Below the pieces are notes generated by a model that was not told the DNA's origin, searched no databases, and was given only the letters and a program-made list of their open reading frames with translations. From BPGX01 sp037447455 (GTDB taxonomy: Bacteria > Bacteroidota > Bacteroidia > B-17B0 > Aurantibacillaceae): 40,327 bases of DNA. The DNA is taken from positions 1-40,327 of the forward strand of contig JBBIGQ010000020.1 of the NCBI GenBank assembly GCA_037447455.1, written 5' to 3'. This document shows, piece after piece, positions 32,454-40,327 of this stretch. Each line of letters begins with the position of its first letter. Position 1 is the stretch's first letter. Position numbers and translations under genes: made by a program.

Positions 32454-35400
32454 TTATACTTCTACTTCTGTGACGATGCTTGGGAAAATTCTTACGCTGC
32501 CATCGTCTTCTTTTTTAAATTGGTATGTAAATTTGTAATGGCTTTCAAGTCCGCTCTTGTTGGGTAATCCATTGATCATTACAATATCTCTGGATTTGGC
32601 GAATCGTAAAAGTTCTTTCAGGTAATGTGCAGAGATTTGTCCTACTTCATCAATAATGCAATGGACTTTGAATTTTTTGTTTGTTTTGATAGAACTTTCT
32701 TTAATGAATACGTGCAGCAGTGTGATGTAAACAATGGCTTTTACTAAAATGTCTGTTCCTGTGGAGCCGATGCTATCAATGCGGTGTGTCCAGCCCGTTT
32801 CGTTAAGTCCTTCTTTGATGTTAAATTTAAGTTCAAAGAGGTCTTGCAGGCGGATTTCTTGTTGTTCTTGTTCTTTAATAGCGATGCGTAACTGGTCCAG
32901 CATTCGGATGATTTGTAAAGAAAGGGTCTTTTTGGGAGCAGCGGTATTGGTGCTAAATAATCCTTCATTAAATGTGATGCCGTGTTCATCTCGAAATTCC
33001 TGGATTTTTTTGAGGAGTTTGTAAATTTTATTATCGGATTCTTCTAAACGAATTTTAATGTATTCAATCAGTTTGGATTCTTCAAATTCGGCTTTTTTGA
33101 AATCGTCTGCTAAGAGTGCAACGATGTGTTGTATTTTATCTTTTTGGCCGGAAAGTTCTTTGACTTTGATAGCAATACTGTCAATAATCATTGTTGCAAG
33201 AGATGATGTTTCGGTAATAGATACGTCAATACGGTTTTCGTGGATGAAGTTTCTGAGGTTTTGAGCAAACTTTTCGTATTCCTGAAAACTGGCGTCGTGC
33301 CGGATAAAGAAGCCAAAGTGATTGTCCATTCGGAATTTACCGGCAAATTCATTGATATAGCGTTGAAACTGTGTGTATTCTTCATTGAAATAGGATTCGT
33401 TTTTTAGCAGTTGGGTGCACAAGTCGGTAATGTTGTAATTGGTGGGTTGTGGTTTAGCGTTTTCAATGATAGTGGCGTAATGCTTGTAAACCGGGGTTTC
33501 TTTGAAGTTGTTTTCAAAAAATAAAATACCCTGGTTGAACTGATAAAGGGTATCTTCTAGTTCTTTTTTTTGTTTTTGCAGTTCAAGTCGTTGAAGGTTG
33601 TATTTTTTTGTTTCTTCTTCTAGTTGTTGGAGGATGTTTTTATTTTCGGTAATGAATTCTTCTTTTTTCTGTTTGTAGAGTGGGATGTTGTCAAAAAGGT
33701 CACGTTTATCTTTCAGGTAATCGTTGGTGAGGTTTTGGTATTGATTGATTTCAGCGAGGAGTTCCTGTAATTCGGATATTTGTTTTTGTGTATTTTGAAT
33801 TTGTTGATTATCTACGCCTTTGTTCTGAAAGATGTTTTGTTTTTCAGCAATGAGTTTGTCTTCCTTTTCTTTGAGTTCCTGAATGGTATTTTTTCGTTGT
33901 ACTTCTAGTTCTTCTATTTCTTTTTGTTGTTGCTGTTTAAGGTGTTGGATTTGTTGTTGTGCTTTGGCGATGGCGTTTTGAATTTGTGTTTCGAATTCTG
34001 TTTCAGTAATTTTTTTACGTTTTTTGAGGATGGCCAGTTCTTCTTCAATCATAGTTATTTTTTCACGAATGGATTGAAGTGAAGTGTCGGTTTCTTTGGC
34101 GGCCTTTGTTTTCCACTCTTCTAGTTCTATCAAAAGTTTTCTTTCTTTTTTTTCGGCGAGTTCAATGGTATATTGCGTTACTTTGATGTCTTCTTTTATT
34201 TCTGCTATTTGTTTACCGTATTTATCGGCATTTAATAATTTTTCATTCTGAATGTTTTGTTGTTCCTGAATGTATTGTGTTTCGAGTTCTTTTATTTTTT
34301 TGAGTTTTTCAATTTTTTCTGTCTGATATTGTTCAATTGATTTTGAAACGATGTTGAGTTTGTTTAAATCTATTTTTACACCAAAGATGGTGTTGTCAGA
34401 CGGGTTAATAAGTTGAGGGTTCAGGTCGTTTTTGAAAAGAATATCTTCATTTAGGATTTTTCCGAAGTTCAGATGCCAGTTAGGGATATTTTTTTCAAGG
34501 AATCCATAAAATGCGTTTTCCTGGATATTGAGTTTCTCATCAATTTGTTGAATTTCTGATTTTATTTGTTCAATTGTTTTTTGGATGTTTTGAGAAGTGT
34601 ATTCAAATTTATTTTGTAGTTGTTTTTCTAGTGTTTGCCATTCTTTTTGTAAGATTTCTACCTGATTTTGACGAATAGCTAGTTCGCTTTTGCCGGTGTA
34701 GATTTTTGTTTTAAGTTCGGTAATTTCAAGTTCTAGCTGTTTGATTTCTTGTTCGTAGGGTTGGATGCTGTATGCAATTTTTTCTTCGGATTTCAGTTGA
34801 CCTAGTTCAATTTGTTTTTGATTGATGTCGTTGTCAATTGCGTTAATTGCCGTTTGGAGTTGTTGTTGAAGTGTGTTTTCTCGTTTGGTTTGTTCTTCTT
34901 TTTGGAGTAAAATGAGTTCGTTGTAATGGTTGACTACTTCTGTAATTTGCGCGTTGATTTTGTTGGTTACAGATTGTATTTCGTTTCGTACATCGTTCAG
35001 AAGGGATTGATATTGTACTTCAATGTTTCGTACATCAGAGGTCAGTGTATCGTATTCTTTTTGTAATACCTGTAGCCGTGATTCTAATTGTTGTTTTTTC
35101 TGGTATTGTGCGAGAATGTCGTCGATGTTTTTTTCTTTGTAGAGGTCTAATTTTCTTTGGGCTTCGCGTAACATTCCGTCGTAAAATCCGATTTGTTCAC
35201 GGAGATCTTTTTGTTTTTCTTCCAGGGCGTATTTCAATGCTTCGTATTCTTCTTTCAGTTGCTGAATTTTTGTTTCTTTTTCCTGAATGTTGTTAATTAA
35301 TAGATTATATTGTGTGTCTGCATATCGCAGAGCGGTTCCTAGTTTTTGTGCATTTTCAAGTTGTGTGTTTTTGAGTACTTGTACCTGATCGTATTTTTGT

Positions 35401-36134
35401 TCTGCCAGTTCAATTAGTTGTTGGGTTTCTTTTTTCAGGAAAGTGTCAATGTCCTGATATTTTTCAGAAAACTGACGTAATTGTCGTTCTATGTTTTCTA
35501 AAAGGATAACATCGGATTCGTTTGAGATGGCGCTGGCTATGAAGTCCTTAATAAATCTGGAATCGATGCTGTTTTTAGAACTTAAAAAGACGTTGGTAAT
35601 GGATTTAGGTATGTTTTGGTATTTTTCGTTTCCACGGAGTAAAAAGAATTTACTGAGTTTGGGGTCTGTTTCAGTGCCGTACAGGATGTTTCTATATCGT
35701 TCAAAGGTATCAATCTGATTACTGTAATAGATATTGCGTTTATCCAGATTGGCGAGAACTTCCCGGAATTTGAGTGCTTCGTTATTTTCGTTGAAGAAAA
35801 AGTCGGGATTGTATTCGCTGTCCACAAAGCGGAAAACCATTTTGTTGTGGCGATAAACCATAACGAAGAAGGGGGTTGTTTCGGTGGCTACTTCATAAAC
35901 GATGTAGGAATTATCATAACGGAAATAATGTTCTTCAAAGGGCTTTTGAGAGGAACTGATGCCCAGGGCACGGGAGTTGGCACTATAAAAGAACAGAATG
36001 GCCCTCTGAAGTGAAGTTTTACCATAATTGTTAGCACCAACAAAGCAGGTGTTCCCGTTTAATTCAATGTCGGTATATTTTACGTTAGCGATGTTTATTT
36101 CAATGATTCTATTGAGTATTCTGTAGTTTGCCAT
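32454..36134 (-). CDS. mksB: SMC-like condensin ATPase, MksB/JetC type
   Basis: A 1226-aa SMC-type ATPase, predicted core of an Mks (MukBEF-like) condensin. Walker A is GANNYGKT (33-40) in FVGANNYGKTSLQRAILFFY; Walker B is about residue 1160 (VHCIIDEVGQI), preceded by a signature-like GSTGTDILVKAI. Two long Gln/Glu/Lys-rich coiled coils (roughly 230-540 and 600-900) flank a globular, hinge-like segment near residues 545-600 (PNWHLNFGKILNEDILFKN). It is the last gene after the mksF- and mksE-like genes, with a 31-nt gap. In Wadjet systems this subunit loads on and extrudes plasmid DNA for JetD to cut; no JetD is present here. A chromosome-organising role is equally possible. Confidence 0.8.
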   Translation of the reverse strand: MANYRILNRIIEINIANVKYTDIELNGNTCFVGANNYGKTSLQRAILFFYSANSRALGISSSQKPFEEHYFRYDNSYIVYEVATETTPFFVMVYRHNKMVFRFVDSEYNPDFFFNENNEALKFREVLANLDKRNIYYSNQIDTFERYRNILYGTETDPKLSKFFLLRGNEKYQNIPKSITNVFLSSKNSIDSRFIKDFIASAISNESDVILLENIERQLRQFSEKYQDIDTFLKKETQQLIELAEQKYDQVQVLKNTQLENAQKLGTALRYADTQYNLLINNIQEKETKIQQLKEEYEALKYALEEKQKDLREQIGFYDGMLREAQRKLDLYKEKNIDDILAQYQKKQQLESRLQVLQKEYDTLTSDVRNIEVQYQSLLNDVRNEIQSVTNKINAQITEVVNHYNELILLQKEEQTKRENTLQQQLQTAINAIDNDINQKQIELGQLKSEEKIAYSIQPYEQEIKQLELEITELKTKIYTGKSELAIRQNQVEILQKEWQTLEKQLQNKFEYTSQNIQKTIEQIKSEIQQIDEKLNIQENAFYGFLEKNIPNWHLNFGKILNEDILFKNDLNPQLINPSDNTIFGVKIDLNKLNIVSKSIEQYQTEKIEKLKKIKELETQYIQEQQNIQNEKLLNADKYGKQIAEIKEDIKVTQYTIELAEKKERKLLIELEEWKTKAAKETDTSLQSIREKITMIEEELAILKKRKKITETEFETQIQNAIAKAQQQIQHLKQQQQKEIEELEVQRKNTIQELKEKEDKLIAEKQNIFQNKGVDNQQIQNTQKQISELQELLAEINQYQNLTNDYLKDKRDLFDNIPLYKQKKEEFITENKNILQQLEEETKKYNLQRLELQKQKKELEDTLYQFNQGILFFENNFKETPVYKHYATIIENAKPQPTNYNITDLCTQLLKNESYFNEEYTQFQRYINEFAGKFRMDNHFGFFIRHDASFQEYEKFAQNLRNFIHENRIDVSITETSSLATMIIDSIAIKVKELSGQKDKIQHIVALLADDFKKAEFEESKLIEYIKIRLEESDNKIYKLLKKIQEFRDEHGITFNEGLFSTNTAAPKKTLSLQIIRMLDQLRIAIKEQEQQEIRLQDLFELKFNIKEGLNETGWTHRIDSIGSTGTDILVKAIVYITLLHVFIKESSIKTNKKFKVHCIIDEVGQISAHYLKELLRFAKSRDIVMINGLPNKSGLESHYKFTYQFKKEDDGSVRIFPSIVTEVEV

Positions 36135-36165
36135 AATTTTCTGAATTAGAATTTATTTTGTATGA

Positions 36166-36792
36166 TTAATTAGGATTGATGTTGATATCAATATCTGGAT
36201 TTTGGTTAATGGTATGTTCCGGGTTGGGTTGTCCAAAAATGGTGATAGCATTGATGACATCTAATAAATACCTGTAAGCATCTAAAACTTTGTAAGTTTC
36301 GGTGGTTTCGTCTTCTAGTTCCAGAAAAGAGTCGCGGGCAAGCATATCACAGATTTCCCGTATTTTGTTAAGAAAGTTTTCAGAACGGTAGAGTGGGATT
36401 TTAGTCAGTTTTTGTTTGAGCCGCACATTAGCATTGCATTCTTCTGCAATTTCCGAAGGGCGAAAGCGTGAGCCAATGGTGATTTTATTATCTAAGCTTG
36501 CGAAGAGGTCTATGATGTCTATGTATTTTTCGAAGGTTTCTAGTTTTTTTTCGGTTATACTGGGTGGTTCATTGATTTTTGAAAAGTAGAAATAATTGTT
36601 TCCTTTTTCTATTTTATATCTTAAAACACTAAAATATGCTTGTAGTTTTTCAAACTGGATAGGGTCGTTGAGAATATCATACAAACGACTCATGCCGTCT
36701 TTGGTACCGTTGCTGGAAATGAAGTGTCCGCGGGCAAGGATGTTAAATATTTCGTGTGTTTGTTTGGGTAGTTCTAATTCTTCTATGTTCAT
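36166..36792 (-). CDS. mksE: MksE/JetB-like condensin subunit
   Basis: A 208-aa protein, probably the KITE-type winged-helix subunit that binds the kleisin of the Mks complex. The N-terminal HEIFNILARGHFISSNG, the hydrophobic YFYFSKI strand, FEKYIDIIDLF and the C-terminal FLELEDETTETYKVLDAYRYLLDVINAI resemble MksE proteins. The last 20 residues are polar and likely disordered. It sits between the kleisin-like and ATPase genes with gaps of 34 and 31 nt, as in mksFEB/jetABC operons. Assigned mostly from context plus pattern. Confidence 0.72.
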   Translation of the reverse strand: MNIEELELPKQTHEIFNILARGHFISSNGTKDGMSRLYDILNDPIQFEKLQAYFSVLRYKIEKGNNYFYFSKINEPPSITEKKLETFEKYIDIIDLFASLDNKITIGSRFRPSEIAEECNANVRLKQKLTKIPLYRSENFLNKIREICDMLARDSFLELEDETTETYKVLDAYRYLLDVINAITIFGQPNPEHTINQNPDIDININPN

Positions 36793-36826
36793 AGAATTGA
36801 GTTTTTTGTATTTAAGATGTTGTTGT

Positions 36827-38053
36827 TTAAATGGTTTGTTTTTTCTTAACAGGTTGGGGTTGAATGATGGTATATCCTATTTTTTTTCTTTGATTATTCT
36901 CATCGGTAATGGTTACATAATTCATTTTGTAAGAGAAATGGAGTTGCTTTTCATATTGTACTAAAATTTCTACAAATAAAGAGAGTTTTTGCTCCAGTGT
37001 GAGTGTGCCTATTTGTTTGGGGAATTGATAATTTAAGATAAATTGAAATAAATCTTTATCTTTTTGTTTGGAAAATTTTTCCACCAATTTTTCTGTATCA
37101 ATTAAAATTTGTTGGTCTAAAATTTTTTCCTGAATGTTGAAGGAAAGTTGTCCTGCGGATGTTCTGTAACGAAGTTGTGCCACTTTATATTTTTCGGCTA
37201 TTTTTTGACAGAGTTGTTGACCTATGTCGGTGTAAAGTGTGTCAATAGCAATTTTAGTACGAGGGGCTTTGTGGCCGTTGAACCGAATGGGATCTATGTG
37301 TTCAATAATTTCATTAAAATTGGTGGAAAAGTGTAGTAGTCCCTGGTCTTTAAGTTCTTTGAGTTGTTGGGCCTTTTGGTAAATATCTAATTGATATTGA
37401 ATTTTATTGATGTAGTCGGTAATGTCTGTTTGTATTTCAATGAGGTAGTCAAGGTTTTCCAGAAGGGTTTGTCGGATGGTCTGAATAATCTGGTAAAGTT
37501 GTGCATCGCCGCAGGCAGATAGGGTGTTTCTGTTTTCGGAAAGAATGTTTTGAAGTGTATAGATGTTATTGATAAGTGTATCTCGTTTTTCTCTGTATTC
37601 TTCTAATCGGCGCAATTTGATTCGGTAATTGCTTTCGTTTTTGTAGGTGTCGTCAATGCTTTTTTGGAGTTTAATGATTTCACGGGTGATGGCTTTGTTT
37701 AGTCGTCTCAGATATTTTTTTATAGGACTAATGAAACGGTAATGATGGGTTTCTTGATAAAATGTGATGTAACGTTTGATTTCAACGATATAATCTGAAA
37801 TAATACCTGGTGTTACTTCGCCGATTTGCAAAATGTCTTCAAATAAGTTGATAACTGAATCATTCAGCACAACAGTATTTTCATACTCATAAACAATTTC
37901 CAGAGATTTCAGACGATGGTACATTTCATCGCTCAGATTAGTTTCGCTTTTTAGTTGGCTGATGCTGATGTTATCTTTTTTAGCAAACAGATATTCTATT
38001 GCTTCTCTGGAATAATACAAAGCAGAGATAATATCATTTATATTAATCTGCAT
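36827..38053 (-). CDS. mksF: MksF/JetA-like kleisin subunit
   Basis: A 408-aa protein, first gene of the condensin operon. The N-terminal winged-helix-like region (residues 1-75, SREAIEYLFAKKDNISISQLK) is followed by a long helical and coiled-coil middle (about 90-240, with RLRRLEEYREKRDTLINNI-like heptads) and a compact C-terminal domain (LTLEQKLSLFVEILVQYEKQL). This order is what a kleisin of the MukF/MksF type shows. The assignment leans on position, size and the neighbouring ATPase. Its promoter was not identified; the next gene upstream is divergent. Confidence 0.62.
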   Translation of the reverse strand: MQININDIISALYYSREAIEYLFAKKDNISISQLKSETNLSDEMYHRLKSLEIVYEYENTVVLNDSVINLFEDILQIGEVTPGIISDYIVEIKRYITFYQETHHYRFISPIKKYLRRLNKAITREIIKLQKSIDDTYKNESNYRIKLRRLEEYREKRDTLINNIYTLQNILSENRNTLSACGDAQLYQIIQTIRQTLLENLDYLIEIQTDITDYINKIQYQLDIYQKAQQLKELKDQGLLHFSTNFNEIIEHIDPIRFNGHKAPRTKIAIDTLYTDIGQQLCQKIAEKYKVAQLRYRTSAGQLSFNIQEKILDQQILIDTEKLVEKFSKQKDKDLFQFILNYQFPKQIGTLTLEQKLSLFVEILVQYEKQLHFSYKMNYVTITDENNQRKKIGYTIIQPQPVKKKQTI

Positions 38054-38371
38054 AGAAAAAATTATAAGTGAATCAGTTTATTTGGGCTTGTAAAATTAGC
38101 TACAAATTAGCAGAGTAGGCGGGATATAATATCCACAATTAAAAAGAATAATTAACAAAATCTTTACTGCTTGTGGTATATCCTATTTTTTCTAAATTTC
38201 TTAACAGATGAGCGGTAACACAAAAATCTAAAAATCTTGTAATGACTTATGAAATAATCATTTGTTTTAACCATTTTTCGTTTCATTAAGCCGCTTGTAT
38301 AATAAGTGTGAGTACGCATCGTTTTTATTAAAAATTACCATATTTTTGCCAACTTCTAAAAAATAATAAAT
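38054..38371. other. Divergent intergenic region between mksF and the secreted protein gene
   Basis: 318 nt without a gene. For the rightward gene, TATTTTTG at 38341-38348 fits TAnnTTTG and predicts a start near 38355, 17 nt before the ATG at 38372. No exact TAnnTTTG was found for the leftward mksF gene. No repeat, RNA gene or strong hairpin was recognised. Confidence 0.6.
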
Positions 38372-40327
38372 ATGCGTTCCTCTTTAATAATAATACTTTC
38401 TTTGTTTTTTTGTAAATTATTACTGGCTCAGGTAAATAAAGACGGTGTCCTTTCAACAATATCCAATACAATTGTCAATCAATATTATTCGGTTACCTCT
38501 AACATAAATGCAGGAGATAATTATGTAGTTTTAAGTAGTGCGTCCGGTTTATCTTCCGGTGATTTGATTTTAATAATTCAGATGCAAGGCGCTAGTGTCA
38601 ATTCTTACGCTAATCCTTCCAACACTGTGGCATCTTTACCTAATGCGAATTATGGAGCCATTACAAGTTACAACAATGCAGGGAATTATGAGTTTAATCA
38701 AGTACTTAGTGTGAATGGAAATAGTGTAAATTTAATATGTTCTGTTCAAAAAAATTATACAGCATCTGGAAAAGTTCAGGTAGTCCGGATACCGAGATTT
38801 TCTAATGTTACTATTAATCCAGGGCACGTGTTGTATGGTGCAGTGTGGAATGGGAATACAGGAGGAGTTGTAGCTATTGAAGTTTCAGGCACATTAACAA
38901 TAAATAGCGGTGGGAAGATTTCTTCGGATACTATAGGATTTAGAGGTGGTATTACCAATTTACGTACTTCTTCTCCTGCATTTGGCGTGGGAGATATGGG
39001 ACATTTAAATAAAGATATGGGTGTCTATAAAGGTGAAAGTATTGCGGGCGATACAGGTATATATGCGTTACAGTTTTCCGGGCGATTTTGTAAAGGTGCT
39101 GTAGCGAATGGTGGTGGAGGCGGAAATGCTGTTAATGCCGGCGGTGGTGGTGGTGCCAATGCTGGTGATACATCTATGTGGAACGGAAAGGGGAATCCGG
39201 ATGTATCTAATCCTTCCTGGATAACGGCGTGGAATCTGGAGAGTCCTGGTTTTGCCAGCAATGTTTCTTCGGGTGGTGGAAGAGGGGGATATACGTATTC
39301 GAATTCTAATAAAAATCCTTTGACATTTGGTCCCAATGATTATGCCAACTGGGGCGGAGATGGAAGAAGTAATAATGGTGGATTGGGCGGACGTCCTTTG
39401 GATTATGCTTCCGGACGAGTATTTTTAGGTGGCGGTGGTGGGGCAGGGGATTCGGATAATGGATATGCAGGAAAAGGAGGTAGTGGTGGGGGAATTATTT
39501 TTATTTTGAATTATGGGCAAATTATTGCAAATGGCTTAATCTCTGCCAATGGGCGAGATGGTTACAATACCTCTACACCAGCCCCTGGAGTTAACCAATT
39601 AACCGGAAGAGATGGTGGCGGAGGCGGTGGTGGTGGTGGTGCTATCATTATCAAAACACCTAATTCTATTGTTGGAACGCTTACTGTTACGGCAAAAGGC
39701 GGAAATGGTGGAAATCAGCAAATGAAATCAGGATTTATGTTTGGGTCACCTAATGATGCTTATGGACCGGGTGGTGGCGGCGGTGGCGGATACATCGGAA
39801 GTAATGTGTCCCTGCCCAATACTGATGTGTCCGGCGGGAACAATGGAATTGTTCAGTATCTCAGTGGCACGAATGGTTGCTTAATTGATGATAATTTTCC
39901 ACCGAATGGTGCTACCAAAGGCGGTGCCGGTATTGTTACCAATACTCTGACACTGCCGAATATAATATCCGTTTCACCAGCTACGATTAATGTTTGTGTG
40001 GGGTCGTCAATTAGCATAACGGCTACAGCAACTTCTACATCTACCATTGAATGGTTTGCTAGTCCTACAAGTACTTTGTCTATCGCAACAGGAAGTGTTT
40101 TAAATACTAACACTTTATCGGCAGGTACGTATACTTTTTATGCGGGGCAATGCCCTGGCACGATTCGTGCAATGGCTCAGGTAACCGTATCCCCTTCTCC
40201 TAACGTTAGTGTCAATAGTGCTACGATATGTAGTGGTCAGAGTGCGACGTTAGTAGCGAGTGGTGCTAGTTCGTATACCTGGAATACGGGGGCTACAACC
40301 AATTCAATTGTTGTAAGTCCAACAATG
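38372..40327 (+). CDS. Large secreted glycine-rich protein with Ig-like repeats, N-terminal part (runs off the window)
   Basis: An open frame of 652 codons without a stop to the window end. The signal peptide is MRSSLIIILSLFFCKLLLAQ (cleavage after about residue 20). Residues about 230-490 are very rich in glycine, with runs such as GGGGGNA, GGGGGGGGG and GGGGGGGY between polar beta-rich segments. From about 530 there are Ig-like/PKD-like repeats (VSPATINVCVGSSISITATAT; then TICSGQSATLVASGASSYTWNTG). This architecture is common in Bacteroidota cell-surface or type IX-secreted adhesins, which usually end in a sorting domain; that part lies outside the window. The function is inferred only. Confidence 0.82.
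   Translation, partial: MRSSLIIILSLFFCKLLLAQVNKDGVLSTISNTIVNQYYSVTSNINAGDNYVVLSSASGLSSGDLILIIQMQGASVNSYANPSNTVASLPNANYGAITSYNNAGNYEFNQVLSVNGNSVNLICSVQKNYTASGKVQVVRIPRFSNVTINPGHVLYGAVWNGNTGGVVAIEVSGTLTINSGGKISSDTIGFRGGITNLRTSSPAFGVGDMGHLNKDMGVYKGESIAGDTGIYALQFSGRFCKGAVANGGGGGNAVNAGGGGGANAGDTSMWNGKGNPDVSNPSWITAWNLESPGFASNVSSGGGRGGYTYSNSNKNPLTFGPNDYANWGGDGRSNNGGLGGRPLDYASGRVFLGGGGGAGDSDNGYAGKGGSGGGIIFILNYGQIIANGLISANGRDGYNTSTPAPGVNQLTGRDGGGGGGGGGAIIIKTPNSIVGTLTVTAKGGNGGNQQMKSGFMFGSPNDAYGPGGGGGGGYIGSNVSLPNTDVSGGNNGIVQYLSGTNGCLIDDNFPPNGATKGGAGIVTNTLTLPNIISVSPATINVCVGSSISITATATSTSTIEWFASPTSTLSIATGSVLNTNTLSAGTYTFYAGQCPGTIRAMAQVTVSPSPNVSVNSATICSGQSATLVASGASSYTWNTGATTNSIVVSPTM

Noticed and set aside
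32454..38053. Calling the operon a complete Wadjet defence system
   Set aside because: The essential JetD/MksG nuclease is not adjacent on either side, so only an Mks-like condensin can be claimed.
39025..39336. - strand Pro-rich frame
   Set aside because: Pro-rich because it reads the complement of glycine codons in the secreted protein; the + strand frame continues without stops and has a signal peptide.

Overview
The window looks like a chromosomal segment of a Bacteroidota bacterium, probably a Chitinophagales/Sphingobacteriales-type lineage. The DNA is AT-rich. Several genes are preceded by the Bacteroidota -7 motif TAnnTTTG, with very short 5' leaders. The gene content also fits: a DUF3276 PUR protein, a LuxE-like synthetase, a DUF2892 protein and a T9SS-style secreted glycine-rich protein. 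The exact taxon cannot be fixed from the sequence alone.

Region 1 (1-14355) is a type III-A CRISPR-Cas locus. It opens with the leader-proximal end of a CRISPR array (1-145, continuing off the left edge). Next come a leader, cas1 and cas2 on the + strand, then a RecD-like SF1B helicase with its own well-formed promoter. Facing them on the - strand is the effector operon: cas6, then cas10/csm1, csm2, csm3, csm4, csm5, two different CARF-HEPN ribonucleases (Csx2/TM1812-like and Csx1-like), and a final 124-aa protein that may be a cyclic-oligoadenylate ring nuclease. Csm6 is absent. Cas10 keeps the GGDD cyclase motif, but most of its N-terminal HD nuclease domain is missing and replaced by an Asn/Ser-rich repeat tract. 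The locus therefore appears to rely on cyclic-oligoadenylate signalling to two HEPN RNases, with a possible off-switch encoded last.

Region 2 (14433-17419) is a tight + strand operon for a diacetamido-uronic-acid nucleotide sugar (wbpD-wbpB-wbpA order); the aminotransferase wbpE is not in the window. Region 3 (17560-24751) holds a solitary PD-(D/E)XK nuclease-like protein, mfd, tRNA-Arg(CCT), a LuxE-like acyl-adenylate synthetase, a periplasmic TPR protein and a PUR/DUF3276 protein.

Region 4 (24985-32285) is mostly core metabolism: gcvP, fumC, then two paralogous Crp/Fnr regulators flanking two tiny cysteine-containing membrane proteins, and mnmA. Region 5 (32454-38053) is a three-gene SMC-type condensin operon (MksF-MksE-MksB, equivalent to JetA-B-C of Wadjet) with no JetD/MksG nuclease on either side. 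The window ends inside a large secreted glycine-rich, Ig-like-domain protein (38372 onward).

The most unusual parts are the CRISPR effector set (degenerate Cas10 HD, two CARF-HEPN proteins, an unassigned 124-aa partner, an extended Csm5 and a helicase beside cas1-cas2), its patchwork of strand-skewed composition, and the nuclease-less Mks condensin.
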